The notes: generated by a model not told the origin, from the sequence alone. Counted from the first letter of the stretch, positions 7,676 to 17,592 are shown. The stretch: 43,680 nucleotides of DNA from an uncultured Lachnospiraceae bacterium (GCA_902785635.1 CACZZH010000021.1:1071-44750), one strand, 5' to 3'. Numbers and translations: made by a program.

Positions 7676-10573
7676 ATGATGGAAAGGAAGTGCCTGACAA
7701 TGAGATCAAGACCGGCGGATCAGCGCAGTTTTTCTGTAAAGAGATTTCCTGCGGCGGCTTTTTTCGCATGTATTCTGCTTTTCATCTTCTGCCCTGCTGC
7801 ACATGCAGATGCCGGGACGGAAACTGTGCGGGTCGGCTATTATGAAAATGAAATATTCCAGGAAGGCGCGCAGGAGGGTGCGGTAAAGACCGGTTATGCA
7901 TATGAATATTATCAAAAGCTGTCTGAATATACGGGCTGGAGGTATGAGTATGTGTACGGTGGTTTCGGAGATCTTTATCAGATGCTCCTGGATGGGGAGA
8001 TCGATCTCCTTGCAGGACTGGCGTGGAGAGAGGACAGGACCTCTCTGATCAGCTATCCGGATGCGGTCATGGGCAGGGAAGCCTACTACCTGCTGAAGCA
8101 TGATTCGGATATAGAACTGACGACGGAGCTTTCTACTCTGAACGGCACTCTGATCGGGGTGCTGGACAGCGCGATGGTCGGTGTACTGGAAGGATATCTG
8201 AAGGAACACGGTATTGCGGCGGAAGTAGCTGTTTATCCGGAGTTCACAGATCTGTTTGATGCATTTGATGCACACGACATCGATATTCTGGCTGTCGAGA
8301 GCAACGGAGCGCGCGGAAGGGAACATGCGGAAGTCCTTTGCTCTTTCGGAACTTCGGATTATTATCTGTGTGTCAATAAACATCGTGAGGATCTTCTGGC
8401 GGAGCTGAACATGGCGCAGTCACTCCTGGAGACGGAAGAACCGAATTATATCAATTCACTCAGCGCGAAATACTATTCTTTCAGTGTAACGGCAAGGGCT
8501 TTCTCGTCTGCGGAACGGAAGTGGATGGAGGAGCATTCTTCGATAAATGTCGGCTATCTGGAGAACTACCTTCCGTACTGTGATACAGATGATGAAGGTA
8601 AGCCTACCGGTATGGTCAGGGATATTATTCCCGCTATTTTGAACGGACTGGGCATGTCGGATGTGACCGTCACCTACTGCGGGTATAACAGCTATGATGA
8701 GATGATCGCAGATATGGCAAGAGGCACGATCGATGTGGCGTTTCCCGTAGGCGGAGGATTGTACTACTCGGAGGAAAACGGAATCTATCAGTCAAGTCCG
8801 GTCGCCTCAGCCTCCACGGAGCTTGTCTTTAAGGGCGAATTTACAGACGAGACGATCAGTCACTTTGCGGTCAATGAGAATAACCGGATGCAGTATTACT
8901 ACATCCGCACCAATTATCCGGATGCGCAGATCACGCTGTATCCTTCGATCGACGAATGCCTGTCGGCAGTGATCTCGGGAAAAGAAGGATGTACAACGCT
9001 GAACGGCCTGCGGGCCAATGACATGCTTAAGAACCGGAAATATGAAGCCCTTTCCCTGCGCCAGACCAGCAACAGTGATGACCGGTGCTTCGGTGTGGAG
9101 ATCGGAAACGAAGGCCTGCTGAAACTTCTGAACCGGGGCATCAATGTGCTTGGCAGTGATTATATCCAGAATCTTTCGTATCGTTATACCGGCGGTCTGT
9201 ATTCCTATGATTTCTGGGATATTATAAAGGATCACATGGCACTGTTCGCTGCCGTTATCTCTGCCGTTGTCGGAGGCGTGGTGCTGCTGCTTATACGGGA
9301 TACCAGGCGTACCAGAAAACAGATAAAAGAAAAGGAGAGAGCGCGAATCGAACTTGAGGAAAAGAACCGGGAGCTGGCCCGGAGCCAGAAGGCACTGTCG
9401 GATGCTCTGGCCGTGGCCGAACAGGCCAACCGGGCCAAGACGACTTTTCTCAACAATATGTCCCATGACATCCGCACGCCTATGAATGCGATCGTGGGAT
9501 TCACGACACTGGCATCCTCCCATATAGACGATAAGGAAAAAGTGCAGGATTATCTTGGCAGGATCTCCGTTTCCAGCCAGCATCTGCTTTCGCTTATCAA
9601 TGATGTGCTGGATATGAGCCGCATTGAGAGCGGGAAAATGACGCTTGAGGAAACACAGGTCCGTCTGTCGGACATGATTCATGATCTGCGTACGATCATA
9701 CAGCCGAATGTAGCTGCCAAACAGCAGGAACTGTCTATTGAAACGCAGGATGTAGAGCATGAGTACATCATGACAGATAAACTCCGTCTGAACCAGGTGC
9801 TTCTGAATATTCTCACAAACTCGGTCAAATTTACCCCGCAGGGGGGATCGATCTGGTTCCGGGTGACTGAGAAGCCGTCACCTTCTCCGGAAACAGCCTG
9901 GTTCGAGTTCCGCATCAGGGATAACGGGATCGGGATGAGTGAGGAATTTCAGAAGACGATCTTTGACGCATTCACGCGTGAGAAGACCAGCACGGTCAGC
10001 GGAATTCAGGGTACCGGTCTGGGCATGTCGATCACTAAAAATATAGTGGATATGATGAAAGGCACCATCACGGTACATTCCGTCCAGGGAAAGGGCAGTG
10101 AGTTTATCGTGGAGCTTCCCTGCCGGATCGCCCAGGCTCCTTCGGCAGAAAAGGAAGGTGCGCTGAAGGAAGCACCGGATTTTGCCGGAAAGCGCATCCT
10201 GCTGGCGGAAGACAATGAGATGAACCAGATGATCGCGGAAGCTATCCTGACGGAAGCGGGACTGGAGGTCGAGATCGTTGGCGACGGTACCGAGGCAGTG
10301 GAAAAGATGGAGACGGTTCCGGCCGGATATTATGACATTATCATGATGGATATCCAGATGCCGGTAATGGATGGATATGAAGCTGCGAAGCGGATCCGGT
10401 CGATGGACGACAAACGCAAAGCCGGTATACCGATCATTGCGGTCACGGCCAACGCATTCGAGGAAGACAGGAAGACCGCGCTGGAAGCGGGGATGAACGG
10501 ACATCTTGCGAAACCCTATGATATTCCGGCGATCATGGAGACACTGAAGGAATTGCTGAATGAAAAAGATTAA
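7676..10573 (+). CDS. Hybrid sensor histidine kinase, two periplasmic-type binding domains plus receiver
   Basis: Membrane hybrid kinase of 965 residues. A signal/anchor helix lies at about residues 20-42. Two tandem SBP_bac_3-like extracellular domains follow (about 48-275 and 285-510), then a membrane helix (about 518-540), a coiled coil, HisKA with H597 in SHDIRTP, HATPase with an N box (NILTNSVKF) and GTGLGMS G box, and a C-terminal receiver with D892 in MMDIQMP. It probably senses small extracellular ligands such as amino acids and passes phosphate within itself; no separate DNA-binding regulator is adjacent. ATGs at 7676 and 7679 follow AGAGG; a later ATG (residue 9) is possible. The next gene overlaps its end by 14 bp. 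Confidence 0.93.
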   Translation: MMERKCLTMRSRPADQRSFSVKRFPAAAFFACILLFIFCPAAHADAGTETVRVGYYENEIFQEGAQEGAVKTGYAYEYYQKLSEYTGWRYEYVYGGFGDLYQMLLDGEIDLLAGLAWREDRTSLISYPDAVMGREAYYLLKHDSDIELTTELSTLNGTLIGVLDSAMVGVLEGYLKEHGIAAEVAVYPEFTDLFDAFDAHDIDILAVESNGARGREHAEVLCSFGTSDYYLCVNKHREDLLAELNMAQSLLETEEPNYINSLSAKYYSFSVTARAFSSAERKWMEEHSSINVGYLENYLPYCDTDDEGKPTGMVRDIIPAILNGLGMSDVTVTYCGYNSYDEMIADMARGTIDVAFPVGGGLYYSEENGIYQSSPVASASTELVFKGEFTDETISHFAVNENNRMQYYYIRTNYPDAQITLYPSIDECLSAVISGKEGCTTLNGLRANDMLKNRKYEALSLRQTSNSDDRCFGVEIGNEGLLKLLNRGINVLGSDYIQNLSYRYTGGLYSYDFWDIIKDHMALFAAVISAVVGGVVLLLIRDTRRTRKQIKEKERARIELEEKNRELARSQKALSDALAVAEQANRAKTTFLNNMSHDIRTPMNAIVGFTTLASSHIDDKEKVQDYLGRISVSSQHLLSLINDVLDMSRIESGKMTLEETQVRLSDMIHDLRTIIQPNVAAKQQELSIETQDVEHEYIMTDKLRLNQVLLNILTNSVKFTPQGGSIWFRVTEKPSPSPETAWFEFRIRDNGIGMSEEFQKTIFDAFTREKTSTVSGIQGTGLGMSITKNIVDMMKGTITVHSVQGKGSEFIVELPCRIAQAPSAEKEGALKEAPDFAGKRILLAEDNEMNQMIAEAILTEAGLEVEIVGDGTEAVEKMETVPAGYYDIIMMDIQMPVMDGYEAAKRIRSMDDKRKAGIPIIAVTANAFEEDRKTALEAGMNGHLAKPYDIPAIMETLKELLNEKD

Positions 10574-12740
10574 AAATCTGGTGATCGGAGGTCTTCAGCA
10601 GAAGATCTTCAATCTGGTCCTTATTACGATCATAATTGTAGCGGCAGCCTTTGCGGCGGTCGTAATGTATCAGACCCGGCAGCTGCGTTCGCTCGTAGCG
10701 GAGACGAATGAAAAGCAGCATTCTGCCATGGAGGAGATCATTTCCTCTACAATGGATTCGGTCATTGAAAAGAGTCTGGGGACCAGCATAGACCTTGAGG
10801 CGTATATTGCCGATACGGTATTCGGCGAGCTGAAGGGCGAAGTGACGATGCTGGGAGAATATGCCGGGAAGCTGTATGAGAAGCCCTGGTACTATTCTTC
10901 GGTAAAGACTGCACCGCCGGATCCGGCCATGGACGGCAGTGTATCGGCACAGCTTCTGGCTGAGAATGGTGTGGAGATCAATTCCCCGGAGGTATGGAAG
11001 GAAGCGGGACTGATCGGGAATATGGCGGATATGATGGAGACCATGTTCGCATCCGCGAGAATCAATTCCTGCTTTATCGGAACCGAAAACGGGTTATTCC
11101 TGATCGTGGATGACGCATCCGGCAGCAAATATGAGGAAAACGGGGAACTGAAGGAATTCCGGGTCCGGCAGCGTCCCTGGTATACCGGGGCAAAGGAGAA
11201 GGGCGGTCTGTTTTTTTCAGATGTGGAACTGGATGCATTTACCGGGAACATCGGTATTGTCTGTTCGATCCCGGTATACGCGGGAGGAAAACTGGCTGCG
11301 GTCGCCGGGGCGGATCTGTTTCTGGACAACATGCAGCAGGCAGTTGCGTCTTCCGGAGATGAAAAGACCGGTTTTACCTTCATTGTGAACCAGTACGGTC
11401 ACGTTCTGTTTGCTCCGGAAGGGCAGGGAATGTTTGAGGTGAAGGATACGCAGCATGCCATGGACCTGCGCCTGTCCGAATATGAGGAACTTGCGGATCT
11501 TGTAACGGATGCCATGAAAGAAGACACCGGTGTCCGAACCGTGCATATCGCAGATAAGGCATATTATATGGCAGGAGCTCCCCTGCCGACAGTAGGATGG
11601 GCGGTCCTGTCCGCTGTGGAGACGGAGGCTGTGCAGATGCCCGCCCGCCTGATGCAGGAACAATACGATTCGATCAATGCAGATGCGACCGGGACGTTCC
11701 GGAAAAATGCCCTTCGTTCGCAGAATATGATCTTCATACTGCTCGGAATCATACTGGTATGCGCGATCGGGGCTGCGCTGACTCTGGCAAAGAGGATCGT
11801 CAATCCGCTCAATACGATCACAGAGAGGATCGCTTCCCTGCGGGGCAGCAATCTGCAGTTCATGATGGAAGATACGTACAGGACCGGGGATGAGATCGAG
11901 GTACTGGCCGAATCATTTGCGAAGCTGTCGGAAAAGACGATCAATTATATGGAGGAGATCAGGACCGTCACTGCCGAAAAAGAACGGTTCGGTGCGGAAC
12001 TTGGCATGGCAAAGGCTATTCAGGCAAGTCAGCTGCCGCATCTGTTCCCGGCCTTCCCGGACCGCAGCGAATTTGATATCTATGCTATGATGGAACCTGC
12101 GAAGGAAGTCGGCGGGGACTTCTATGATTTCTTCCTGATCGACCAGGATCATATCGCACTTGTGATGGCAGATGTTTCCGGAAAAGGCGTACCGGCGGCA
12201 CTGTTCATGATGGTCGCCAGGATCCTGATCCGCAACCGCGTGCAGAGCGGGGAATCTCCGGCAATGGCACTGGCGAATGTCAATGAGCAGCTTCTGGAGA
12301 ATGATGATCCGCAGCTGTTCGTGACGGTATGGCTGGCGATACTGGAGATCTCCACAGGAAAAGGAATTGCTGCCAATGCGGGGCATGAACATCCGGTGCT
12401 GCGGCGTGCAGGCGGGGAATATGAACTGGTCATCTACCGGCACTCTCCGGCAGTAGCGGCCATGGAAGGAATGAAGTATGCGGAGCATTCCTTTGAACTT
12501 CATCCCGGGGACAGCCTGTTCGTTTATACGGACGGCGTTGCGGAAGCAGCGAATTCCGAATACGAACTGTTCGGAACAGAACGGATCGTAGAGGCGCTCA
12601 ACCGGGAACCGGAAGCGGAGCCTGAACAGGTATTGCATAATATGAATGAAGCGATTCATGCGTTTGTTGGTGATGCGGAGCAGTTTGATGATATTACAAT
12701 GATGTGCCTGCATTACAACGGACCGACGAATAAAGCATGA
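10560..12740 (+). CDS. Membrane sensor PP2C (SpoIIE/RsbU-type) serine phosphatase
   Basis: A 726-residue protein with an N-terminal membrane helix (about 18-38), a large extracellular Cache-like sensor (RPWYTGAKE-type motif near residue 203), a second helix (about 385-407), a HAMP linker (about 408-460) and a C-terminal SpoIIE/PP2C phosphatase domain (about 490-720). Metal-site motifs GGDFYDFF, MADVSGKG, NAGHEHP, YTDGVAEA and FDDITMM are all present. This type dephosphorylates STAS anti-anti-sigma proteins; the nearest STAS gene is at 19892, so cross-talk is possible. It overlaps the kinase by 14 bp, indicating coupled translation. Confidence 0.92.
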   Translation: MKKIKNLVIGGLQQKIFNLVLITIIIVAAAFAAVVMYQTRQLRSLVAETNEKQHSAMEEIISSTMDSVIEKSLGTSIDLEAYIADTVFGELKGEVTMLGEYAGKLYEKPWYYSSVKTAPPDPAMDGSVSAQLLAENGVEINSPEVWKEAGLIGNMADMMETMFASARINSCFIGTENGLFLIVDDASGSKYEENGELKEFRVRQRPWYTGAKEKGGLFFSDVELDAFTGNIGIVCSIPVYAGGKLAAVAGADLFLDNMQQAVASSGDEKTGFTFIVNQYGHVLFAPEGQGMFEVKDTQHAMDLRLSEYEELADLVTDAMKEDTGVRTVHIADKAYYMAGAPLPTVGWAVLSAVETEAVQMPARLMQEQYDSINADATGTFRKNALRSQNMIFILLGIILVCAIGAALTLAKRIVNPLNTITERIASLRGSNLQFMMEDTYRTGDEIEVLAESFAKLSEKTINYMEEIRTVTAEKERFGAELGMAKAIQASQLPHLFPAFPDRSEFDIYAMMEPAKEVGGDFYDFFLIDQDHIALVMADVSGKGVPAALFMMVARILIRNRVQSGESPAMALANVNEQLLENDDPQLFVTVWLAILEISTGKGIAANAGHEHPVLRRAGGEYELVIYRHSPAVAAMEGMKYAEHSFELHPGDSLFVYTDGVAEAANSEYELFGTERIVEALNREPEAEPEQVLHNMNEAIHAFVGDAEQFDDITMMCLHYNGPTNKA

Positions 12741-12769
12741 AAGCCGATAAGATATGAAAGCCGGTAAAA

Positions 12770-13291
12770 ATGAGTAAAATGAGAGTTTCCTTTGACCTGG
12801 ATGAAGTACTGTTTGTTTCACCGAAAGAATTTGAGACAGAGCCGCCGCTGCGGTTTCCCTACAGCATGCTGTTTACAGAGCGCCTTCGAAAAGGGACTCC
12901 GGAGCTGATCCATGAGCTTCAGAGGCAGGGATTTGAGGTATGGGTATACACCTCCTCTTTCCGGACCGAGCTGTATATCCGCAGTCTGTTCCGGGCTTAT
13001 GGCGTACGGTTTGACCAGATCGTCAACGGGTACCGGCATGTACAGGAGGTTCAGAGGAAGAGAAAGGATATCCTGCCCCAGAAAATGCCGTCGTTCTATC
13101 ATATCTCCCTCCATATCGACGACGAGGATGCGATCGTGGAGAACGGACGCAGGTTTGGTTACAGGGTGATGAAGGTCTGTGAACCGGATGATCAGTGGGC
13201 GGAAAAGATTCTGGCGGAAGCCAATCACATCCGGGACCTGGAAGAGAGGACCCGGATGATAAGAGAACAGCGGCAGATGGAGAAAGCCTGA
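12770..13291 (+). CDS. Small HAD-like phosphatase-fold protein
   Basis: A 173-residue protein with HAD motif I as SFDLDEVLF (nucleophile and acid/base aspartates spaced DxD), motif II as VYTSSF near residue 63 and acidic motif IV as HIDDEDA near residue 117. The short cap-less form resembles C0-type HADs. Substrate unknown. The 30 bp before it hold two near-identical ATGAAAGCCG segments 17 bp apart, a small tandem duplication. It lies within the signalling operon and its stop is 1 bp before the next start. Confidence 0.7.
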   Translation: MSKMRVSFDLDEVLFVSPKEFETEPPLRFPYSMLFTERLRKGTPELIHELQRQGFEVWVYTSSFRTELYIRSLFRAYGVRFDQIVNGYRHVQEVQRKRKDILPQKMPSFYHISLHIDDEDAIVENGRRFGYRVMKVCEPDDQWAEKILAEANHIRDLEERTRMIREQRQMEKA

Positions 13292-13292
13292 T

Positions 13293-13628
13293 ATGTGCAA
13301 AGAAATAACCAATGAAGAAAAGTTAAAGTATATAGAAGAACTGTTTATCCAGTACGGCGCTGTGCAGACGGATCTGGACAGCAGGCGGAACGAGGAATTC
13401 GAGGAGCGGCCGATCTTTTCCCGAAACGGGATCTTTTTCCGGACAGGTATTCTGGAAATGGAAGGAAAGCAGTTTATTCAGATCTCTGCGGCGGAAGACC
13501 GGAAGTTTGCAGATGTGGGAATTCTCGAAGACATAGACCTGATACCGGCGGATGCCGGGCAGCAGCGAATAGAAAAGGCAGTCCGGTATGCGCTTGGAAT
13601 TGAACCATATCCGGAGATGTACCCGTAA
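13293..13628 (+). CDS. Small conserved-looking protein of unknown function
   Basis: A 111-residue acidic, soluble protein with no signal, membrane segment or cysteine-rich motif. It begins 1 bp after the HAD-like gene and is followed after about 33 bp by the cyclic-di-GMP enzyme, so it is an operon member. I do not recognise a family. The central part (FRTGILEMEGKQFIQISA) looks like beta strands. It may be an accessory to the signalling proteins, but that is only context. Confidence 0.65.
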   Translation: MCKEITNEEKLKYIEELFIQYGAVQTDLDSRRNEEFEERPIFSRNGIFFRTGILEMEGKQFIQISAAEDRKFADVGILEDIDLIPADAGQQRIEKAVRYALGIEPYPEMYP

Positions 13629-13661
13629 GGGTTCAACAGACAGAGGTGAAGGAGTACAGTG

Positions 13662-16600
13662 ATGCTTAAGAGCCATGATAAGTTTTATTCATCGAACGGG
13701 AAACGCAAGATCCTGGTCGTTGATGATGAGGAGATCAACCGGATCATGATGGAGGGAGTCCTGGAAAGCGACTATGAGGTCCTGTGTGCCAGGGATGGAC
13801 AGAGCGCCATGCAGATGATCCGGGAAAACAGGGATACGCTCTCCATGATCCTGCTGGATCTGATGATGCCCGGGATGTCCGGCAAGGAGGTGCTTGAGAG
13901 AATCAAGGCAGATCCTCAGGTGCATCATATCCCGGTGATCGTTCTGACAGCGGATCTGGATGCCGAGGTGGAGATTCTTGGGATGGGGGCGTCGGATTTT
14001 ATTCCCAAACCTTATCCGCAGCCCAAGGTGATCCTTGCCCGTATCCTGCGCAGTATTGAACTTTCCGAAGACCGGGGCATCATCCGTGATACAGAGCGCG
14101 ATCCGCTCACCGAACTGTATAACCGGGAGTATTTCTACCGCTATGCAGAGCGTTTCGATCAGCATCATAAGGATCTGGAAATGGATGCCATCGTGGTGGA
14201 TGTCAATCATTTTCATATGATCAATGAACGGTTCGGCACAGCCTATGGCGATGATGTGCTCCGCCGCATCGGCCAGAAGGTCCGGGAGATCGTCGAAGAT
14301 ACCGGAGGAATCGTCTGCCGCCGGGAAGCGGATACCTTTATGATCTACTGTCCGCACGGAAAGGACTACCGGGAGATCCTGGAGCATGCCTCCATCGGAC
14401 TGGCAGGGGACGATTCGGCGAACAACCGGGTGCGTCTGCGCATGGGCGTATATGAGAATGTGGATAAGCAGCTTGAGATCGAACGGCGGTTTGACCGGGC
14501 AAAGATGGCTGCCAACATGGTGCGCAACAGTTTTGCCAGAACGATCGGCCTCTATGACAACAATCTGCATGAACGGGAGATTTTTGAAGAACAGCTGGTG
14601 GAGGATTTCCAGAAAGCAGTCAGCGAAAGGCAGTTTCAGGTATATTATCAGCCCAAATTCGATGTGCGGCATGAGATCCCCGTACTCGCAAGTGCAGAGG
14701 CGCTGGTGCGCTGGATCCATCCGGAGCATGGGATGATCTCTCCCGGCGTGTTCATTCCGTTATTTGAGGATAATGGCCTGATTAAGGCGCTGGATAACTA
14801 TGTGTGGGAGATGGCAGCGGCACAGATCCGGGACTGGAAACAGCGGCTGGGCTTATCCGTTCCGGTGTCGGTCAACGTTTCCCGAATCGACATGTATGAT
14901 CCGAAACTGATCGAGACCTTCCAGAATATCCTGAACAGAAACGGGATCGGTCCGGAGGACTTTTATCTTGAGATCACGGAATCTGCCTACACACAGGATT
15001 CCGAGCAGATCATTGAGACCGTCAACCGGCTGCGCAGCCTGGGTTTCCGGATCGAGATGGATGATTTCGGCACGGGTTATTCTTCCCTGAACATGATCTC
15101 GACGCTGCCGATCGATGCGCTGAAACTGGACATGCAGTTTATCCGGACCGCTTTCAGTGAGCGTAAGGATACGCGGATGCTGGAAGTGATCATTGATATT
15201 GCGGATTATCTTTCCGTGCCGGTGATCGCAGAGGGAGTAGAGACTGAGGAGCAGCTGACCGCGCTGAAGGCAATGGGCTGCGATCTGGTGCAGGGTTACT
15301 ATTTTTCCAAACCCATACCGAACATCGAATTTGAAGAATATGTGGTCCGGCGCATTGAGCAGAACAGTTCCGAACTTCCGACCGGTCATTCTTCCCGGAA
15401 ACGAAAGGAAGCACACCGGCACGAGCCGGCTTTCGGCAAGATCGCGTATGCGCTCTCCAGCGGATTTGTGAGTGTCTATTATGTCGACACCAGGAATGAT
15501 CATTATGTGGAGTTCAGTTCGGAAGGAACGTATGAAGACCTTCAGATCAGGCGGAGCGGAGCGAATTTCTTTGAGGATGCCGCACGGGTCATCACGCGTA
15601 CGGTACACAGGGAGGATCAGACCAGGGTGCTTTCCTGCATGAAGAAGGAAGCTCTGCTCACGCAGGTGGTCGACGGGGCTCCGTTCTCCATCACTTACCG
15701 GGTGATGATCAATGACCGGCCGGAATACCATTCACTGAAGGTGGTCCGGGTAAACACGCATGATGACCATCATATCGTGGTCGGAGTCAGCAATATAGAC
15801 GAGCAGATCCGGCTGGCAGACCATCAGGAAGCCGCAAAGAACGCACTGGACTTCAACAGTCTTGCCAAGGCTCTTTCCAATGACCTGGAGAGCATTTATT
15901 ACATCGATACAGATACCAACATGTACATGGAATTTGTAACGGACGGGGTTGATAATGATCTGCGCCTGCATCTTCGCGGCATGGATTTCTTCAGGGAATG
16001 CATGGAAAACATCCGAAATGTAGTCTACCTGGAAGATCAGGAGAGGATCCGGGCGGCATTTCAAAAGGAGACGCTTCTGGAAACGCTGAAGAAGCATCCT
16101 GCGTTTTCAATCGATTACCGGATGATGATCGATGGCGAGCCGAAGTACTACCGGATGAAAATACTGTCTGCGGGAGGCGCTGACCACAACCATGTCATCA
16201 TCGGTGTGAGCAACATTGAAGAGGAGATGGCTGAGAAGCACGAGCTGGAGGCGGAAAGGGCAAGTGCAGCTGCTTACTCCAGGATCGCACAGGCACTGGC
16301 GCAGGACTATTTCAGTATTTATTACGTAAATACAGAAACGGATCAGTTTATTGAGTACAGCTCCGACACTGAGTACGCGCAGATGGGCTTTGAAAAGGAA
16401 GGGGAAAACTTCTTTGAGCTGAGCCGGAAGAACATTCTGAGGGTAATGTATCCGGATGATATCGAGGAGTTTCTGACATCCTTTACCAAGGAGAATATTC
16501 TCCGGGCCAAGGAGACCACCGGTGTATTTACGCTCACTTACCGACTGATGTTCAATAATGTGCCGACCTATGTACATATGAAGGCCTCCCGTATGGCAGA

Positions 16601-17198
16601 TAAGAGCGATCCGCATATCGTGATCGGTGTCAGCAACATTGATGAACAGATGAGGCGTGAGCAGGAGCATGCAAGCGCACTTCGAAAAGCGAGGGAAGCA
16701 GCCAACAAGGATCCCCTTACGGGTGTGAAGAGCAAGCATGCTTACAAAGAAAGCGAAAGGCTGACGGATGAGATGATCCGGAGCGGGCAGGAAAAAGAAT
16801 TTGCCATCGTACTGTGTGATGTGAACGGACTGAAAGAAGTCAACGACACCCGGGGACATGCCGCAGGAGATGATCTGATCTGCGCTGCTGCAATGCGGAT
16901 CTGCCATATCTTCCAGCACAGTCCGGTTTACCGTTACGGGGGCGATGAATTTATAGCCGTTCTTCGCGGCAGGGACTATGCAAACAGGCATGCACTGCTC
17001 GAGCAGATGGAGAAGAAAAACCGGGAAAGCGCCTTCAATGGGGAGGAAGTCGTTGCCTGCGGATTATCGGAATACATCCCCGGTACGGATCAGTGCATGG
17101 AGAATGTTTTCGAGCGGGCAGACGCAGCAATGTATGAGAACAAAAAGAAACTGAAAGAGGAAAGAGAAGATAATGCTGGGGAGACGTCTGGTATATAG
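13662..17198 (+). CDS. Response regulator REC-GGDEF-EAL-(PAS-like)x3-GGDEF, cyclic-di-GMP enzyme
   Basis: About 1178 residues. The receiver (about 18-138) has the phospho-acceptor in LLDLMMPG. A first GGDEF domain (about 145-275) is degenerate: RREADTF replaces the GGDEF loop. The EAL phosphodiesterase domain (about 310-560) keeps EAL, NVS, EITES, DDFGTGYSS, LKLD and EGVET, so it should hydrolyse c-di-GMP. Three tandem sensory repeats begin at about residues 589, 731 and 872, each with SxYYxxT...FF...F(S/T)xxYRxM...GVSNI. A final GGDEF domain has an intact YGGDEF near 1091, with no RxxD inhibitory site seen. The protein is therefore probably bifunctional. GAAGGAG favours the ATG at 13662 over a GTG at 13659. 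Confidence 0.92.
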   Translation: MLKSHDKFYSSNGKRKILVVDDEEINRIMMEGVLESDYEVLCARDGQSAMQMIRENRDTLSMILLDLMMPGMSGKEVLERIKADPQVHHIPVIVLTADLDAEVEILGMGASDFIPKPYPQPKVILARILRSIELSEDRGIIRDTERDPLTELYNREYFYRYAERFDQHHKDLEMDAIVVDVNHFHMINERFGTAYGDDVLRRIGQKVREIVEDTGGIVCRREADTFMIYCPHGKDYREILEHASIGLAGDDSANNRVRLRMGVYENVDKQLEIERRFDRAKMAANMVRNSFARTIGLYDNNLHEREIFEEQLVEDFQKAVSERQFQVYYQPKFDVRHEIPVLASAEALVRWIHPEHGMISPGVFIPLFEDNGLIKALDNYVWEMAAAQIRDWKQRLGLSVPVSVNVSRIDMYDPKLIETFQNILNRNGIGPEDFYLEITESAYTQDSEQIIETVNRLRSLGFRIEMDDFGTGYSSLNMISTLPIDALKLDMQFIRTAFSERKDTRMLEVIIDIADYLSVPVIAEGVETEEQLTALKAMGCDLVQGYYFSKPIPNIEFEEYVVRRIEQNSSELPTGHSSRKRKEAHRHEPAFGKIAYALSSGFVSVYYVDTRNDHYVEFSSEGTYEDLQIRRSGANFFEDAARVITRTVHREDQTRVLSCMKKEALLTQVVDGAPFSITYRVMINDRPEYHSLKVVRVNTHDDHHIVVGVSNIDEQIRLADHQEAAKNALDFNSLAKALSNDLESIYYIDTDTNMYMEFVTDGVDNDLRLHLRGMDFFRECMENIRNVVYLEDQERIRAAFQKETLLETLKKHPAFSIDYRMMIDGEPKYYRMKILSAGGADHNHVIIGVSNIEEEMAEKHELEAERASAAAYSRIAQALAQDYFSIYYVNTETDQFIEYSSDTEYAQMGFEKEGENFFELSRKNILRVMYPDDIEEFLTSFTKENILRAKETTGVFTLTYRLMFNNVPTYVHMKASRMADKSDPHIVIGVSNIDEQMRREQEHASALRKAREAANKDPLTGVKSKHAYKESERLTDEMIRSGQEKEFAIVLCDVNGLKEVNDTRGHAAGDDLICAAAMRICHIFQHSPVYRYGGDEFIAVLRGRDYANRHALLEQMEKKNRESAFNGEEVVACGLSEYIPGTDQCMENVFERADAAMYENKKKLKEEREDNAGETSGI

Positions 17199-17451
17199 TT
17201 CCAAAGACAGACAGGACTGGGAAAAGGCAAAAGGGATCCTGGATGAAGGAAGGATATCCTTCCATGCGTGGGTGAGCGAGGAAGCTCCTGTGGGAGGATG
17301 CGGATCCAAGATCGATATCCGCGCTTTCGGAACCAGAAAACCTGTTCCGAAGGAGATCTATAAAATAGAAGTGGAAAAGGCAGATCAGGTCCGTGCCGGG
17401 GAGCTGCTGAAAGGTCAGGTCCAGCCCCCCAGAAGCTACGGGGCAGGATGA
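17173..17451 (+). CDS. Small unknown protein, last gene of signalling operon
   Basis: A 92-residue soluble protein overlapping the end of the c-di-GMP enzyme by 26 bp, preceded by AGAGGAAAGAG. A glycine/cysteine turn (VGGCGSK) sits in the middle and the C-terminus is proline/glycine-rich. The LVYSSKD...AKGILDEGRIS opening resembles small DUF2007-like proteins in spacing, but I am not certain. The strong terminator at 17541 follows, supporting it as the operon end. Confidence 0.6.
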   Translation: MLGRRLVYSSKDRQDWEKAKGILDEGRISFHAWVSEEAPVGGCGSKIDIRAFGTRKPVPKEIYKIEVEKADQVRAGELLKGQVQPPRSYGAG

Positions 17452-17492
17452 AAACGGAAGGTATATGTTTTTCCGCATTCGCACATCACGCG

Positions 17493-17515
17493 CTTTGAGT
17501 GCATAAAGCACTCAA
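17493..17515. other. Perfect hairpin in operon 3' region
   Basis: TTTGAGTGC and GCACTCAAA flank an ATAAA loop. No U-run follows on either strand, so it is not a conventional terminator. It could be an mRNA 3'-end structure or a small inverted repeat. Just before it (17468-17481) is a TTTTTCCGCATTCG segment also found at 43528-43541 near the right-edge repeat element. Confidence 0.5.
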
Positions 17516-17540
17516 AAATCTAATCTCGTCAACTGCAAAA

Positions 17541-17592
17541 ACAGGGGCCGAAGCCAGGCTCCCCGAACCTGGCTTCGGCCCCTGTTTTTTTT
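17541..17592. terminator. Strong bidirectional intrinsic terminator
   Basis: An 18-bp perfect stem (ACAGGGGCCGAAGCCAGG and complement) with a 9-nt loop, followed on + by eight T. On the minus strand the same stem is followed by TTTTTGC. It ends the signalling operon on + and could have ended a minus-strand gene whose remnant may lie at 17661-17767. Confidence 0.93.

Noticed and set aside
7640..7690. GGCTGAGAGG after a GGGG/CCCC stem resembles the TPP riboswitch thi-box
   Set aside because: The second conserved thi-box part (CTGATC...GAACCTGA-like) and the rest of the fold are absent, the spacing to the start codon is too short, and the downstream gene is a sensor kinase.
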